Assembly (NCBI GenBank): GCA_964551335.1
Contig: CAZKCO010000006.1
Location: forward strand, 186,001 to 250,000
Direction: 5' to 3'
Source of the DNA: Tunicatimonas sp964551335
GTDB lineage: Bacteria; Bacteroidota; Bacteroidia; Cytophagales; Cyclobacteriaceae
Length of the DNA stretch: 64,000 nucleotides
Below, in pieces: positions 26,685 through 35,506 of this stretch. Each line of letters opens with the position of its first letter. Position 1 is the first letter of the stretch. Under the pieces are notes generated by a model. It searched no databases. It worked only from the letters and a program-made list of their open reading frames with translations, and had not been told where the DNA came from. Both the position numbers and the translations under genes were made by a program.

Positions 26685-29600
26685 ATGAAAAAGGGTATCA
26701 TTTTTATCATTATTTTCGGACTCTCCGGTATTATCTTACCAGGCTTCGCCCAGCAAGCTTCGGATACTTCCCCGGAAAATACAGTGGACTATCTGTCTGA
26801 AGCCCGCCAAAAGGCAGCTACCCACGATTGGGCGGGGGCCAAAGTAGCCTATACCCAGTATATTGTCCAACATCCGCAGAATCCCGATGGGTACGAAGGT
26901 AGAGGCATAGCCAACTACCAGCTTGAGAAATACGATGCCGCGCTGAAAGACCTGAATCAGGCGGTATCGTACCGGGCCTACAGTGCCGATGTGTTTTACT
27001 ACCGAGGTTTGCTCAACTACCGCAATCAGGACTATCGTCAGACCATTTTAGACCTGAACAAAGCGATAAAAGAAGGAACCGAACAGGCTGACGCTTACTA
27101 TACCCGCGGCAGTGCCCAGTTCCGCAGTGAAAATTACCCTGCCGCTATTTCTGATTATAACCGGGCTATTAGTCTGGGCCAGGATGACGAACTAATCTTT
27201 AACAACCGGGGAAAAGCCAAATTTCATCAGGAAGACTACGCCGGAGCAGTCGCTGATTTTACCCAGGCGGTAACGATCAAGGAAAGCTACGCCAAGGGCT
27301 GGCAGAACCTGGGCGAAACGCAGTATTTACTTAAGCAATGGGAAGAGGCCATCAAAGCGTATAAAAAAGCCGGTAGTCTGGGAGCCGGATCAAAGGAAGC
27401 TACCTTCCAGACGGCGATGGCCTACCGGAAGTTGCAGCAGTACTCCGAAGCATTTGAGGCCTTTCAGCAGGCGGAGAAAGAGGGGCTGCACGGCTCCGAG
27501 CTGAATTACTACCGGGGAGGTACGGCCTACGAACTGGGAAAGTACAACGAAGCCGTTCGTGATCTGGAAAAAATCGTCGGTACGAAGGAGGCCGAGTGGC
27601 TCACTAACGAACTCTATCGCTGGTTAGGACTATCCTACCATCAGCTTAAACGACCTACCAACACCATCGACATCCTGGAAAAAATTGATCAGCCCCAACG
27701 GACAGAAGATATATTGGCTGCACTGGGTGGGGCCTATTTTACCCAGAAAAAATACGATCAGGTAGTAGCCACATTATTGCCTATCAAAAGTCATGATAAA
27801 ATTGCAGCGTGGCTGGGAAAAGCCTACATCTACCTGAAACAACCTCAGGACGGAATGCCATTGCTTACCAAAGCTATTGACGCCGGTGCCGAGGATGCCG
27901 AGCTCTACCTCATGCGGGCGCAAATTTTTTACGACCAGAAATTCTACGAAAACACCTTGACTGATATCCAGCAGGCGCAACGATTGGGTATGACTACCGG
28001 AGTTGTTTATGCGCTACGGGGAGGAGCTCAGTACTACTTGAGTAAATACGAGAGCGCGATCAAAAATCTGAGCAAAGCCATAGAAAAACGGGAAGAAAAC
28101 GGTGAGGTTTATTACACATTAGGCAATGCTCAGGCTGCTACCCAAGACTTTAAACAGGCGATACCCAACCTGAAACAGGCTATCAAATTAGGTAGAGGCG
28201 ATCTTACAACCTACCAACACCTGGGTGAAGCTGAGTATGCAGTCAAAAACTACGCCTCGGCCATTCAGGCGCTCGATCAAGCTATTCAGGCCGGCGCGAA
28301 TTCAGCCGATGTATTTGCGTGGCGGGGAAACGCTAAATTTCTCAAGAACGATAACACGGCCATCGATGATCTAAATCAGGCGGTAACCTTAGGAAGTGAG
28401 GATACATTGGTTTACAAGAACCGAGCTAAGTTTAGGTTAGCGCAGGATGAGATTTCGGCTGCTTTGCAGGATTTGGATAAAGCTATTACTCTGGGGGCAA
28501 ACGATGCTAAAGTTTATCAACAGCGGGGTGAGGCTAAATTACAATTGAAGGCTACCGATGGTGCTATCGCCGATTTTAACGAAGCGCTTGCCCGAGATGC
28601 CAATCTGCCTAACGCCTACCTGTATCGGGGGCAGGCCTATTTTCAGCAGCAAAAATACCTCGAAGCGACTGACGACTTCACCCGTGCCAGCGAGTTAGGA
28701 GTTAGTAACGCCCTGCTCTACAAACTGCTTGGTTACGCTCAGTACGAAACTCAGTCTCTAGAAGCTGCATTATTGTCGCTTAATGAGGCAGTTACGATGG
28801 GAGTCAATGAGGCCAAAGCCTTTTTGTGCCGGGGAGAAATTCACTTCACACAGGGAAACTATCTGCAGGCCCAGCGAGATTTAGATAAAGCGTTTCAGCT
28901 GGGAGAAGATTCGCAGCAGGCTTACGAACTAAGTGGCCATACGGCGGCTTACCTGAACCAACCTAAGCGGGCTATTACTGATCTTACTAAAGCTATTGAC
29001 CGGGGTGCCGATGACGCCTTGGTATACAGCCACCGGGGGAATGCCTACTTTACTGAGAAAGATTATCCGGCGGCAGCCGCTGATCTGGACCAGGCGGTAG
29101 CCAAAGGAGCCAGCGATTTGTTAACTCTCTATAACTGGGGAAATGCCCAGTTTTTAACCGATGATTATACTACTGCTGTTCGAGCTTATGATCAGGCCCT
29201 GGCCAAGGGAGGGGAGCAGGATGCCGAGAAAGCCCCGCTGATATATAATAACCGGGGAAAAGCTAAATTTCTGCAGAAAGACTATACCGGAGCCATTGCC
29301 GATTACGATCAGGCTATCGCCCATCGTTCGGATTATACAAAAGCCTACCACAACCGGGGAACCGCTAAGTTTATCACTGAAGATTATGCGGGGGCTATTG
29401 AAGACTTTACCCAAGCCCGCGAACTGGATAGTCAGGAAGCGGATATCTATCGCATGGTAGGAATTGCCCAGTACGAAACCGGTAAGTATGCTGAAGCTAT
29501 AGCAGAACTAGATCAGGCCATTGAGTTTGAGCAGGTCGATGAACGAGTATTCTTCGCCCGGGGAATCTCCCAATACCAACTGATTAACGGACTCACTGAA

Positions 29601-30833
29601 GAAGAAAAGGCTGCTGCGTATCAGGCCGTGATCACTGATCTCAATCAGGCTATTGAGCAAGGACTAGTGGCCCAGGAAGCGTGGTTAGTACGCGGTTATG
29701 CTAAGTTTGCCCAACAGAATTACGGTGAAGCCACTAAGGATTTGAGTCGGGCCATTGAACTGGGAGCCGACCAAGCTGAAACCTATTTTAAAAGAGGATT
29801 TTCTCACTACGAAAACCGCGAGCTGCCGGGAGCTCTGAGCGATTTATCTACCGCTATTGCGAAAAAACCGGACTATACCGAGGCCTTCGCCGTTCGGGGA
29901 AACACTCGTTTCCGGATGAAAGACTACCAGGCTGCGCTTACTGACTATAATCAAGCTATTCAGCAGGGCTGGGAAGATCCGGTGATCTTTAACAACCGGG
30001 GAAAAACCAAATACAAATTGGAGCAGTACGAAGCGTCAATTGTCGACTATGATCGAGCTATTACGCTTGATTCGGCCTATGTGCTGGCGTACGAAAATCG
30101 GGGTATTGCCCACTTCAAGCTGAACAACTACGAGGAAGCAAAGAACGACTTGCGAGTGGTGGAGAAAGCCGAGGCGGAAAAAGTAGATGCCGGAATTCTA
30201 TACTATCTGGCCGATGCCTACTACTTCCTGGAAAACTACCCTGTAGCGATTGGTTACTACGATCAGACGATTGACAACGGAATTAAAGAAAAGGAGGCCT
30301 ACTATCGTCGGGGACTGGCTCTGATGAAATGGAAAGACTACGAACAAGCAGCGGTTGACTTCACCAATGCTATCAACCTGGACAAAGAAGATGCCCAACT
30401 CTACGTGGAGCGGGCAACCTCTAAGTCGTTCATGGGCGACTATAATGGAGCGCTGGCGGATTTTAATAAAGCCCTGAAACTCAATCCGGATTTGGAGGGA
30501 GTGTACTACAACCGGGCTTATCTGCGCGAAGAACTGGAGGATTATAAAGGAGCTATTGACGACTATACCAAAGTAATTTCATTGCACCCTAAGGATGCCG
30601 AAGCGTACTACAACCGGGCCAATATCCGGGTGATTGAAGAAGACATGGAAGGTGCTCTGGAAGATTTTAATCGAGCTATCAGTATTGACGACCAGAATTC
30701 GGACTACTTCCGAGGGCGCGCCATGGTGTACTACCAATTAGGAGATACCAAAGCCTGCGAAGACTGGCAACAAGCCAAAAGTCTGGGTAACGGTAAAGCC
30801 GAGTTCTTCCTGAAAAAGTATTGTACTCAGTGA
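26685..30833 (+). CDS. Giant exported tetratricopeptide-repeat protein
   Basis: A 1382-residue protein with a signal peptide (MKKGIIFIIIFGLSGIILPG, cleavage near FAQQ). The rest is almost entirely TPR units of about 34 residues with the pattern Y-x-x-R/N-G-x-A-x-F, Y-x-x-A-x-x-D-x-x-x-A-I-x-x-G. By length this allows roughly 37-40 repeats, forming a long superhelical scaffold for protein binding in the periplasm or at the surface. No enzymatic domain is present. It has its own promoter and is followed after nine bases by a type IX cargo-like gene, so the two may be cotranscribed. The repeats are diverged, so it is not a recent tandem expansion. Confidence 0.9.
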   Translation: MKKGIIFIIIFGLSGIILPGFAQQASDTSPENTVDYLSEARQKAATHDWAGAKVAYTQYIVQHPQNPDGYEGRGIANYQLEKYDAALKDLNQAVSYRAYSADVFYYRGLLNYRNQDYRQTILDLNKAIKEGTEQADAYYTRGSAQFRSENYPAAISDYNRAISLGQDDELIFNNRGKAKFHQEDYAGAVADFTQAVTIKESYAKGWQNLGETQYLLKQWEEAIKAYKKAGSLGAGSKEATFQTAMAYRKLQQYSEAFEAFQQAEKEGLHGSELNYYRGGTAYELGKYNEAVRDLEKIVGTKEAEWLTNELYRWLGLSYHQLKRPTNTIDILEKIDQPQRTEDILAALGGAYFTQKKYDQVVATLLPIKSHDKIAAWLGKAYIYLKQPQDGMPLLTKAIDAGAEDAELYLMRAQIFYDQKFYENTLTDIQQAQRLGMTTGVVYALRGGAQYYLSKYESAIKNLSKAIEKREENGEVYYTLGNAQAATQDFKQAIPNLKQAIKLGRGDLTTYQHLGEAEYAVKNYASAIQALDQAIQAGANSADVFAWRGNAKFLKNDNTAIDDLNQAVTLGSEDTLVYKNRAKFRLAQDEISAALQDLDKAITLGANDAKVYQQRGEAKLQLKATDGAIADFNEALARDANLPNAYLYRGQAYFQQQKYLEATDDFTRASELGVSNALLYKLLGYAQYETQSLEAALLSLNEAVTMGVNEAKAFLCRGEIHFTQGNYLQAQRDLDKAFQLGEDSQQAYELSGHTAAYLNQPKRAITDLTKAIDRGADDALVYSHRGNAYFTEKDYPAAAADLDQAVAKGASDLLTLYNWGNAQFLTDDYTTAVRAYDQALAKGGEQDAEKAPLIYNNRGKAKFLQKDYTGAIADYDQAIAHRSDYTKAYHNRGTAKFITEDYAGAIEDFTQARELDSQEADIYRMVGIAQYETGKYAEAIAELDQAIEFEQVDERVFFARGISQYQLINGLTEEEKAAAYQAVITDLNQAIEQGLVAQEAWLVRGYAKFAQQNYGEATKDLSRAIELGADQAETYFKRGFSHYENRELPGALSDLSTAIAKKPDYTEAFAVRGNTRFRMKDYQAALTDYNQAIQQGWEDPVIFNNRGKTKYKLEQYEASIVDYDRAITLDSAYVLAYENRGIAHFKLNNYEEAKNDLRVVEKAEAEKVDAGILYYLADAYYFLENYPVAIGYYDQTIDNGIKEKEAYYRRGLALMKWKDYEQAAVDFTNAINLDKEDAQLYVERATSKSFMGDYNGALADFNKALKLNPDLEGVYYNRAYLREELEDYKGAIDDYTKVISLHPKDAEAYYNRANIRVIEEDMEGALEDFNRAISIDDQNSDYFRGRAMVYYQLGDTKACEDWQQAKSLGNGKAEFFLKKYCTQ

Positions 30834-30842
30834 AAATAGCTT

Positions 30843-31937
30843 ATGAAACAGATCTACTTAGCTATAATAGTAGCATTGCTTCCTGTTTGGAAAGCACTTG
30901 CTCAGGAACATTCAGTAGATGAAGGTAAGGGAAATTGGACAGATGGTTCGACCTGGGTAAGTTGGACTCCTGTTACCAGCAATATTTCTACGGACATTGT
31001 TGTTAACGGACTGGTATCGGCACCTTCCTTAAATTTCAATGATGGGCCGGATATAGATATTGCTGATGGAGACACATTAATTATTGATGGCGATTTGACA
31101 ATGGGTCAAAATAATGCTATTAACATTGGAAATGGCTCACTGCTGGTTGTAATTGGAGATTACAGTACAACTAATAACCATAACATTTCCAATTCTGGAA
31201 TCATGATCGTTATAGGACAAATGACCTTGAATGGGAGTAATAGTATATTTAACAATGGTAGTTTGTATCTCCTGGGTGGAAATAATCTAACCGATGGTGA
31301 TTTCCCTATCGGGACGGTGGCTGCCAATGTAAATGATATCGATGATCTTAACAATGATGAACCCGACCTGGTCACTTTCTTGGATACCAACTACGGCACT
31401 ACGCTTCCGGTGGAGTTGGTTCATTTCAGTGCAGTAGCTGCAGAAGGCCAGATTATCCTTGGTTGGAAAACGGCTACCGAAACCAATAACGACTACTTTA
31501 GCGTAGAGCGGGCTGGTACCGACCGGCAATTTACGGAAGTGGCTCGAGTGCCGGGGCAAGGAACTGTTTCTTATCCAGTTGAATACCAAATTGCCGACAG
31601 CCCTCCTGTCCAGGGACAACTGTATTACCGGTTAAAACAGGTGGATTTTGACGGACGCCAGCACTACCATCCAGCCATTGGAGTAGAATTTACTAGCGAT
31701 CCCAGCATCCTGATTTTTCCCAATCCTTCCTCAGACGGACAGTTTCATTGCCGGTTACCGGGAGTGATAGAAGTAGTGGAGTATATTGATATGGGGGGCA
31801 ATCTTCATCAGGGTCAAGTGATTTATGTTCATGGGGTAGCGACGGTCTCGCCGGTCAACAGGCTGAAGAGAGGTTACTACGTCGTGCGGCTGTGGACTAA
31901 ACAACGCATTCACGTAGCTGATATTCTTATTCATTAA
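30843..31937 (+). CDS. Secreted protein with type IX-like C-terminal domain
   Basis: A 364-residue exported protein with a signal peptide (MKQIYLAIIVALLPVWKALA). Residues 25-160 are rich in Asn, Gly and Ile with short repeated strands (DTLIIDGDLTMG, GSLLVVIGDYS, GIMIVIGQMTLNG), suggesting a beta-solenoid. Residues 188-290 form an FN3-like domain of the kind found before sorting tails (LPVELVHFSAVAAEGQIILG, ETNNDYFSVERAG). The end has IFPNPSSDGQFHCRLPG, the conserved start of a type A type IX sorting domain. It is probably surface-exposed or released. No enzyme motif is seen. Confidence 0.75.
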   Translation: MKQIYLAIIVALLPVWKALAQEHSVDEGKGNWTDGSTWVSWTPVTSNISTDIVVNGLVSAPSLNFNDGPDIDIADGDTLIIDGDLTMGQNNAINIGNGSLLVVIGDYSTTNNHNISNSGIMIVIGQMTLNGSNSIFNNGSLYLLGGNNLTDGDFPIGTVAANVNDIDDLNNDEPDLVTFLDTNYGTTLPVELVHFSAVAAEGQIILGWKTATETNNDYFSVERAGTDRQFTEVARVPGQGTVSYPVEYQIADSPPVQGQLYYRLKQVDFDGRQHYHPAIGVEFTSDPSILIFPNPSSDGQFHCRLPGVIEVVEYIDMGGNLHQGQVIYVHGVATVSPVNRLKRGYYVVRLWTKQRIHVADILIH

Positions 31938-31989
31938 TATTGTTGCTGACAAGAGAAAGTCTTTGCTAACTTTAGCAAAAAAGTGACTC

Positions 31990-32952
31990 TTGAAAATCCG
32001 GCGCAAAACCCAGCAGTGCCTCAACTGCGGGCTTACTCTAAATACTGTATACAACTATTGTCCCCGTTGCGGGCAGGAGAATAACGATAATATCGTATCG
32101 TTCGTAACCTTCGTCCGCGAGTTCTTTGTCAACTACTTCTCTTTCGACACCAAGTTTGCCCATAGTGTTGTACCCTTCTTGTTCAAACCGGGGTTTTTAA
32201 CCAATCGATTCAATGAAGGTCAACGGGTAAGCTACGTGCATCCGTTGAGACTGTATCTAATCATTAGCATCATTTTTTTCTTTTTGGCTACCTGGCTGGT
32301 GCGTAGTTCATTGGAAGAGATATCAATTGAAGATGCTGCATCAGACGCCACTCCACCGGAAGCTACTGCCCAGATTGATTCCATCCAGGCTTTTTCTGGT
32401 TTACGGAGAGTCACCGATGTATTAGAAGATGAAACCCTTTCCGACCAAGCAGCACTAGATTCCTTGCGACGGATGGACAGCTTCGAGATGGATTCCAGTG
32501 AATTTAAAATGCGGATTTTTCGTCAGATACGCAGGGTAGCCCAGAACGATCTGGATGTGTTTGCCGGGTTCGTACTGCAAAACATGCCGATCATGATGTT
32601 TCTGCTGATTCCGCTCTTTGCGCTACTACTGAAGCTATTCTACATCCGCCGTGATAAACTGTACGTGCAGCATCTTACGCATGCCCTTCATCTGCATGCA
32701 TTTACGCTTTTTCTGTTCAGTTTACTGTTACTCCTTTTTTTAGTCTTCAACATTGGCGATTCTGTCAGCGAGTGGATGGTTACTGTGGCTTCCTGGGTGG
32801 TAGTAGTGTATGTCTACTTCTCCTTTAGGCAGGTGTATCATCAGGGCTGGTTTAAAACACTGATCAAACTTTTTCTGGTAGGGATAGTATACTTCTGGAT
32901 ACTGCTTATCTTCGGATTATCCGAGGCAATGATCTCATTCATGATATTTTAA
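31990..32952 (+). CDS. DUF3667 membrane protein with zinc-ribbon-like N-terminus
   Basis: A 320-residue DUF3667 protein. It starts with TTG at 31990, since a TGA precedes in frame and the next Met is internal. Residues 9-28 hold two CxxC pairs (CLNCG, CPRCGQ) resembling a zinc ribbon. The family block FVREFFVNYFSFDTKF follows, then HPLRLYLIISIIFFFLATWL (helix 1), a charged soluble loop of about 90 residues and four further helices. The function is unknown; the family is widespread in Bacteroidota. It lies nine bases before the lycopene cyclase gene and is likely cotranscribed with it. Confidence 0.85.
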   Translation: MKIRRKTQQCLNCGLTLNTVYNYCPRCGQENNDNIVSFVTFVREFFVNYFSFDTKFAHSVVPFLFKPGFLTNRFNEGQRVSYVHPLRLYLIISIIFFFLATWLVRSSLEEISIEDAASDATPPEATAQIDSIQAFSGLRRVTDVLEDETLSDQAALDSLRRMDSFEMDSSEFKMRIFRQIRRVAQNDLDVFAGFVLQNMPIMMFLLIPLFALLLKLFYIRRDKLYVQHLTHALHLHAFTLFLFSLLLLLFLVFNIGDSVSEWMVTVASWVVVVYVYFSFRQVYHQGWFKTLIKLFLVGIVYFWILLIFGLSEAMISFMIF

Positions 32953-32961
32953 TTCCATTCA

Positions 32962-34125
32962 GTGGAAACTGTGCCTACGTACGATATTATTTTGGCCGGT
33001 GGTGGCGGTGCCGGATTAAGCCTGGCTTACCATCTGCTAAACAGTGAGATGAAAGATCGTTCCATCCTGGTTATTGACCAGGAACGCAAGGAGAATAACG
33101 ACCGCACCTGGTGCTTCTGGGAGACCGAACCGGGTCCCTTTGAATCCATTGTACACCAGCATTGGCAACGGATGTACTTTCACGGGCCGGGCTTTTCCCA
33201 ACTGATGGACTTGCAGCCCTACACCTATAAGATGGTCCGGGGGCAGGATTTTTACCGATTTGTCTATCAAACCCTTCAACTGCACGCAAATGTAACGGTC
33301 GTACAAGAGCAAATAAATGAGTTGCGGGAGCAAGCCGATGGAGTAGCCGTAATAACCGGGCAACAGACCTACTTTGGAAAGTGGGTCTTTAGCAGTCTGC
33401 GCAACTCGGATGAAGCAAGCCGGGTTAAAGACAAGCAGTACCTGCTTCAGCACTTTAAAGGGTGGGAGATCCGAACCAAACAGTCATTTTTTAATCCGCA
33501 ACAGGCTACGTTGATGGACTTCCGTATTGAGCAGCACGGAGACTGCCGCTTTATGTATGTGCTACCTACCGATGATCAAACGGCTCTGGTAGAATATACT
33601 ATCTTCTCGGATGAATTGCTGGAGCCGGAAACCTACACCCGAGAGCTAAAGCGGTACATGCCCGAGTTTCTGGGACTGAACGAAAGCGATTATGAAGTAC
33701 TGCACGAGGAGTTTGGAGTCATTCCCATGACAGATATGAAGTATCCGCGACGGCAGGGTAAGCGAATTATCCGGATTGGTACTGCTGGGGGAGCTACCAA
33801 AGCGTCTACCGGATATACTTTTCAGCGCATCCAGCGCGATAGTGCCGAATTGGTACAGCAACTGGTTACCACGGGCCGACCTCAACGCTTACCTCTGAAC
33901 GGAAGGCGGCGGTTTCATCTATTCGATAGTGTGTTACTCAATGTAATGGGGCGGGGATTATATCCCGCCCGAGAATCATTCGCCGATCTGTTCCGTAAGA
34001 ATCCCCCGGCTCGAGTGCTAAGGTTTTTAGACGAAGACACGCATTTAGGCGAAGACCTGGCCATTATGAATTCGGTACCCAAACTACCTTTCATTAAAGG
34101 GACTTGGTACGCACTTACTAAGTAG
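32962..34125 (+). CDS. crtY: Lycopene beta-cyclase (CrtY/CrtL type)
   Basis: A 387-residue FAD-dependent lycopene cyclase that closes the ends of lycopene to give beta-carotene. The start is GTG at 32962, or GTG at 32971. IILAGGGGAGLSLAYHLL is the dinucleotide-binding motif, followed by NNDRTWCFWE, a signature of this family, and GFSQLMDLQPYTYKMVRG. GTAGGATKASTGYTFQRIQ near residue 275 and PARESFADLFRKNPP near the end are further landmarks. No other carotenoid gene lies in the window, so the pathway genes are elsewhere. Confidence 0.92.
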   Translation: METVPTYDIILAGGGGAGLSLAYHLLNSEMKDRSILVIDQERKENNDRTWCFWETEPGPFESIVHQHWQRMYFHGPGFSQLMDLQPYTYKMVRGQDFYRFVYQTLQLHANVTVVQEQINELREQADGVAVITGQQTYFGKWVFSSLRNSDEASRVKDKQYLLQHFKGWEIRTKQSFFNPQQATLMDFRIEQHGDCRFMYVLPTDDQTALVEYTIFSDELLEPETYTRELKRYMPEFLGLNESDYEVLHEEFGVIPMTDMKYPRRQGKRIIRIGTAGGATKASTGYTFQRIQRDSAELVQQLVTTGRPQRLPLNGRRRFHLFDSVLLNVMGRGLYPARESFADLFRKNPPARVLRFLDEDTHLGEDLAIMNSVPKLPFIKGTWYALTK

Positions 34126-34177
34126 CTACCAAACGGAGGCCTGATAAGGACTTTAATGGTGATGGCAAAACAGCCCC

Positions 34178-34735
34178 TTATTTTCGGAGTAGGCGGATGG
34201 TTTGGGTAGCGGTGGAGGTTTGAATGGTCAGGATATATACGTCCGCCAAAATCATTTTCGGTATTGTCCCACACCCGAATGTAGCCAACGTCCCAGTGCT
34301 CAATGGTTTCACCAAAGTCAAAGCCCTGTACCTGGTTGAAGGCATCGTAAATCAGATACTCCCCCGAGTAGTCCCACTAAGTAGCGTCGGCGTATTGTAC
34401 CTTGCCGGTGGTTACTCTCTGCAGAGTAGTAGGATTGTAGAGTTGAAACTTTACAAAGTTATCGGTATCGCGAGTGAGGTCGGCCACCCAAATTTCGGGT
34501 TGCTTTTGGTTAGAGATTATGGCCAATCGCTTACCATTTTTGGTGATACTCAGGTTAGACCACAAAGATTCTTCGCTAATGGTTTGCTCGGTGAAAGTAG
34601 GAGTAAAATCATTCTCCTGAATAGTTTCGTCTTCAGTAACAAAAAAAAGCGCTACTACATCGTCCCAAGATAAGGCTAAATGGATAAGCTGTGCCCAGGG
34701 CTATGATGTTGTTTTGTAAAATACGTGGGTACACG
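34178..34735 (-). pseudogene. Decayed beta-propeller protein with type IX sorting tail
   Basis: Read on the minus strand, this stretch encodes a recognisable WD40/PD40-like propeller fragment broken by mutations. A piece around SWDDVVALFFVTEDE continues through SITKNGKRLAIISNQKQPEI and GKVQYADAT, then meets an in-frame TAG (34377-34379). It goes on as WDYSGEYLIYDAFNQVQG and GYIRVWDNTENDFGG. The end, VYILTIQTSTATQTIRLLRK followed by TAA at 34178, is in another frame and resembles a type IX sorting tail. A further frame change lies near 34670. The start and most of the propeller are missing. The surrounding 34126-34843 holds no intact gene. Confidence 0.72.
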
Positions 34736-34843
34736 AGCTGAAAGGCTGTTTGAAGGCTGTAAACCCTTGCTTAATCGGTGGAAGATGCGTTTATTAAGTC
34801 AGCGTTAGAGTAAAAAAATACTACGGAACTAAAGCATAGTGAC

Positions 34844-35506
34844 ATGAAAAAACTTGCTGTTGCCTTACTTCTATCACTAACCTCAACTGTGGTTAGCTAC
34901 GCCCAAAGTGCTATGCTGGACGGTGGCTTTAGTGTGAAATTTTCGTTTGGGTTTCCGCCCGATCAGTACGGCTACGATGGTGAGATTCCCTTGCCCTCCG
35001 GGCTGGAGGTGGGCAACACTTTTGGGCTGGAGATTGGCAGTATGTGGGAGGTGGTTACCGGAGAAAATGTGGCTTTATCCGTCGACCTCAACTGGTTTGA
35101 CCTGGTGTACGGTGGGGCCCGGATTAATAACCTTATAGACGGTGAGCTCTACCGCATTACTGCTGAGCTTTCGTTGCTGGAGATTGGCCCGGCGGTTACG
35201 TATGCTTTTAGCGATCTGTTTGCACTGGAAGGATACTACAACCTGCGACCTACCTATATGGCTACTGCCTACTTTGAAGACCCCGAAGATTCGGATGATT
35301 ACATACTGGCCCGCAATTTTAATCTACTACACGGGCTGGGGCTGGGCGCTCGCATCAAGTTTGTATACATTGGTTACGAATACACCTTCGGCCGGGTGAA
35401 CGGCAACCTGAGCGGCGATGGTGAGTATGCTGATGTGGGCGCATTCTTTGGCAAACAAAGGTTAGACGCGGCAAACTCTAAACTCATCATCGGTTTTCAG
35501 TTTTAG
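34844..35506 (+). CDS. Outer-membrane beta-barrel-like protein
   Basis: A 220-residue protein with a signal peptide (MKKLAVALLLSLTSTVVSYA) and a mature part of alternating amphipathic strands ending in LIIGFQF, the aromatic terminus typical of outer-membrane barrels. GGFSVKFSFGFPP, YAFSDLFALEGYYNLRPTY and GLGARIKFVYIGYEYTFG fit an eight-stranded OmpA-like barrel. No family is recognised with certainty. It is convergent with the amidohydrolase gene, overlapping by four bases. Confidence 0.7.
   Translation: MKKLAVALLLSLTSTVVSYAQSAMLDGGFSVKFSFGFPPDQYGYDGEIPLPSGLEVGNTFGLEIGSMWEVVTGENVALSVDLNWFDLVYGGARINNLIDGELYRITAELSLLEIGPAVTYAFSDLFALEGYYNLRPTYMATAYFEDPEDSDDYILARNFNLLHGLGLGARIKFVYIGYEYTFGRVNGNLSGDGEYADVGAFFGKQRLDAANSKLIIGFQF

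Noticed and set aside
26573..26800. A plus-strand 75-codon frame overlapping the start of the TPR gene
   Set aside because: It overlaps the promoter and signal peptide region of the TPR gene and ends inside it; no protein features.
26685..30833. Possibility that the TPR repeats are a recent DNA tandem repeat or CRISPR-like array
   Set aside because: Units of about 102 bases are periodic only at protein level; neighbouring copies differ widely in bases.
33037..33453. A 138-codon minus-strand frame inside crtY
   Set aside because: It lies wholly within the lycopene cyclase gene, whose motifs are intact on the plus strand.
34224..34673. A 149-codon plus-strand frame in the spacer after crtY
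   Set aside because: It is antisense to the decayed beta-propeller sequence, which has real protein similarity; the plus frame does not.
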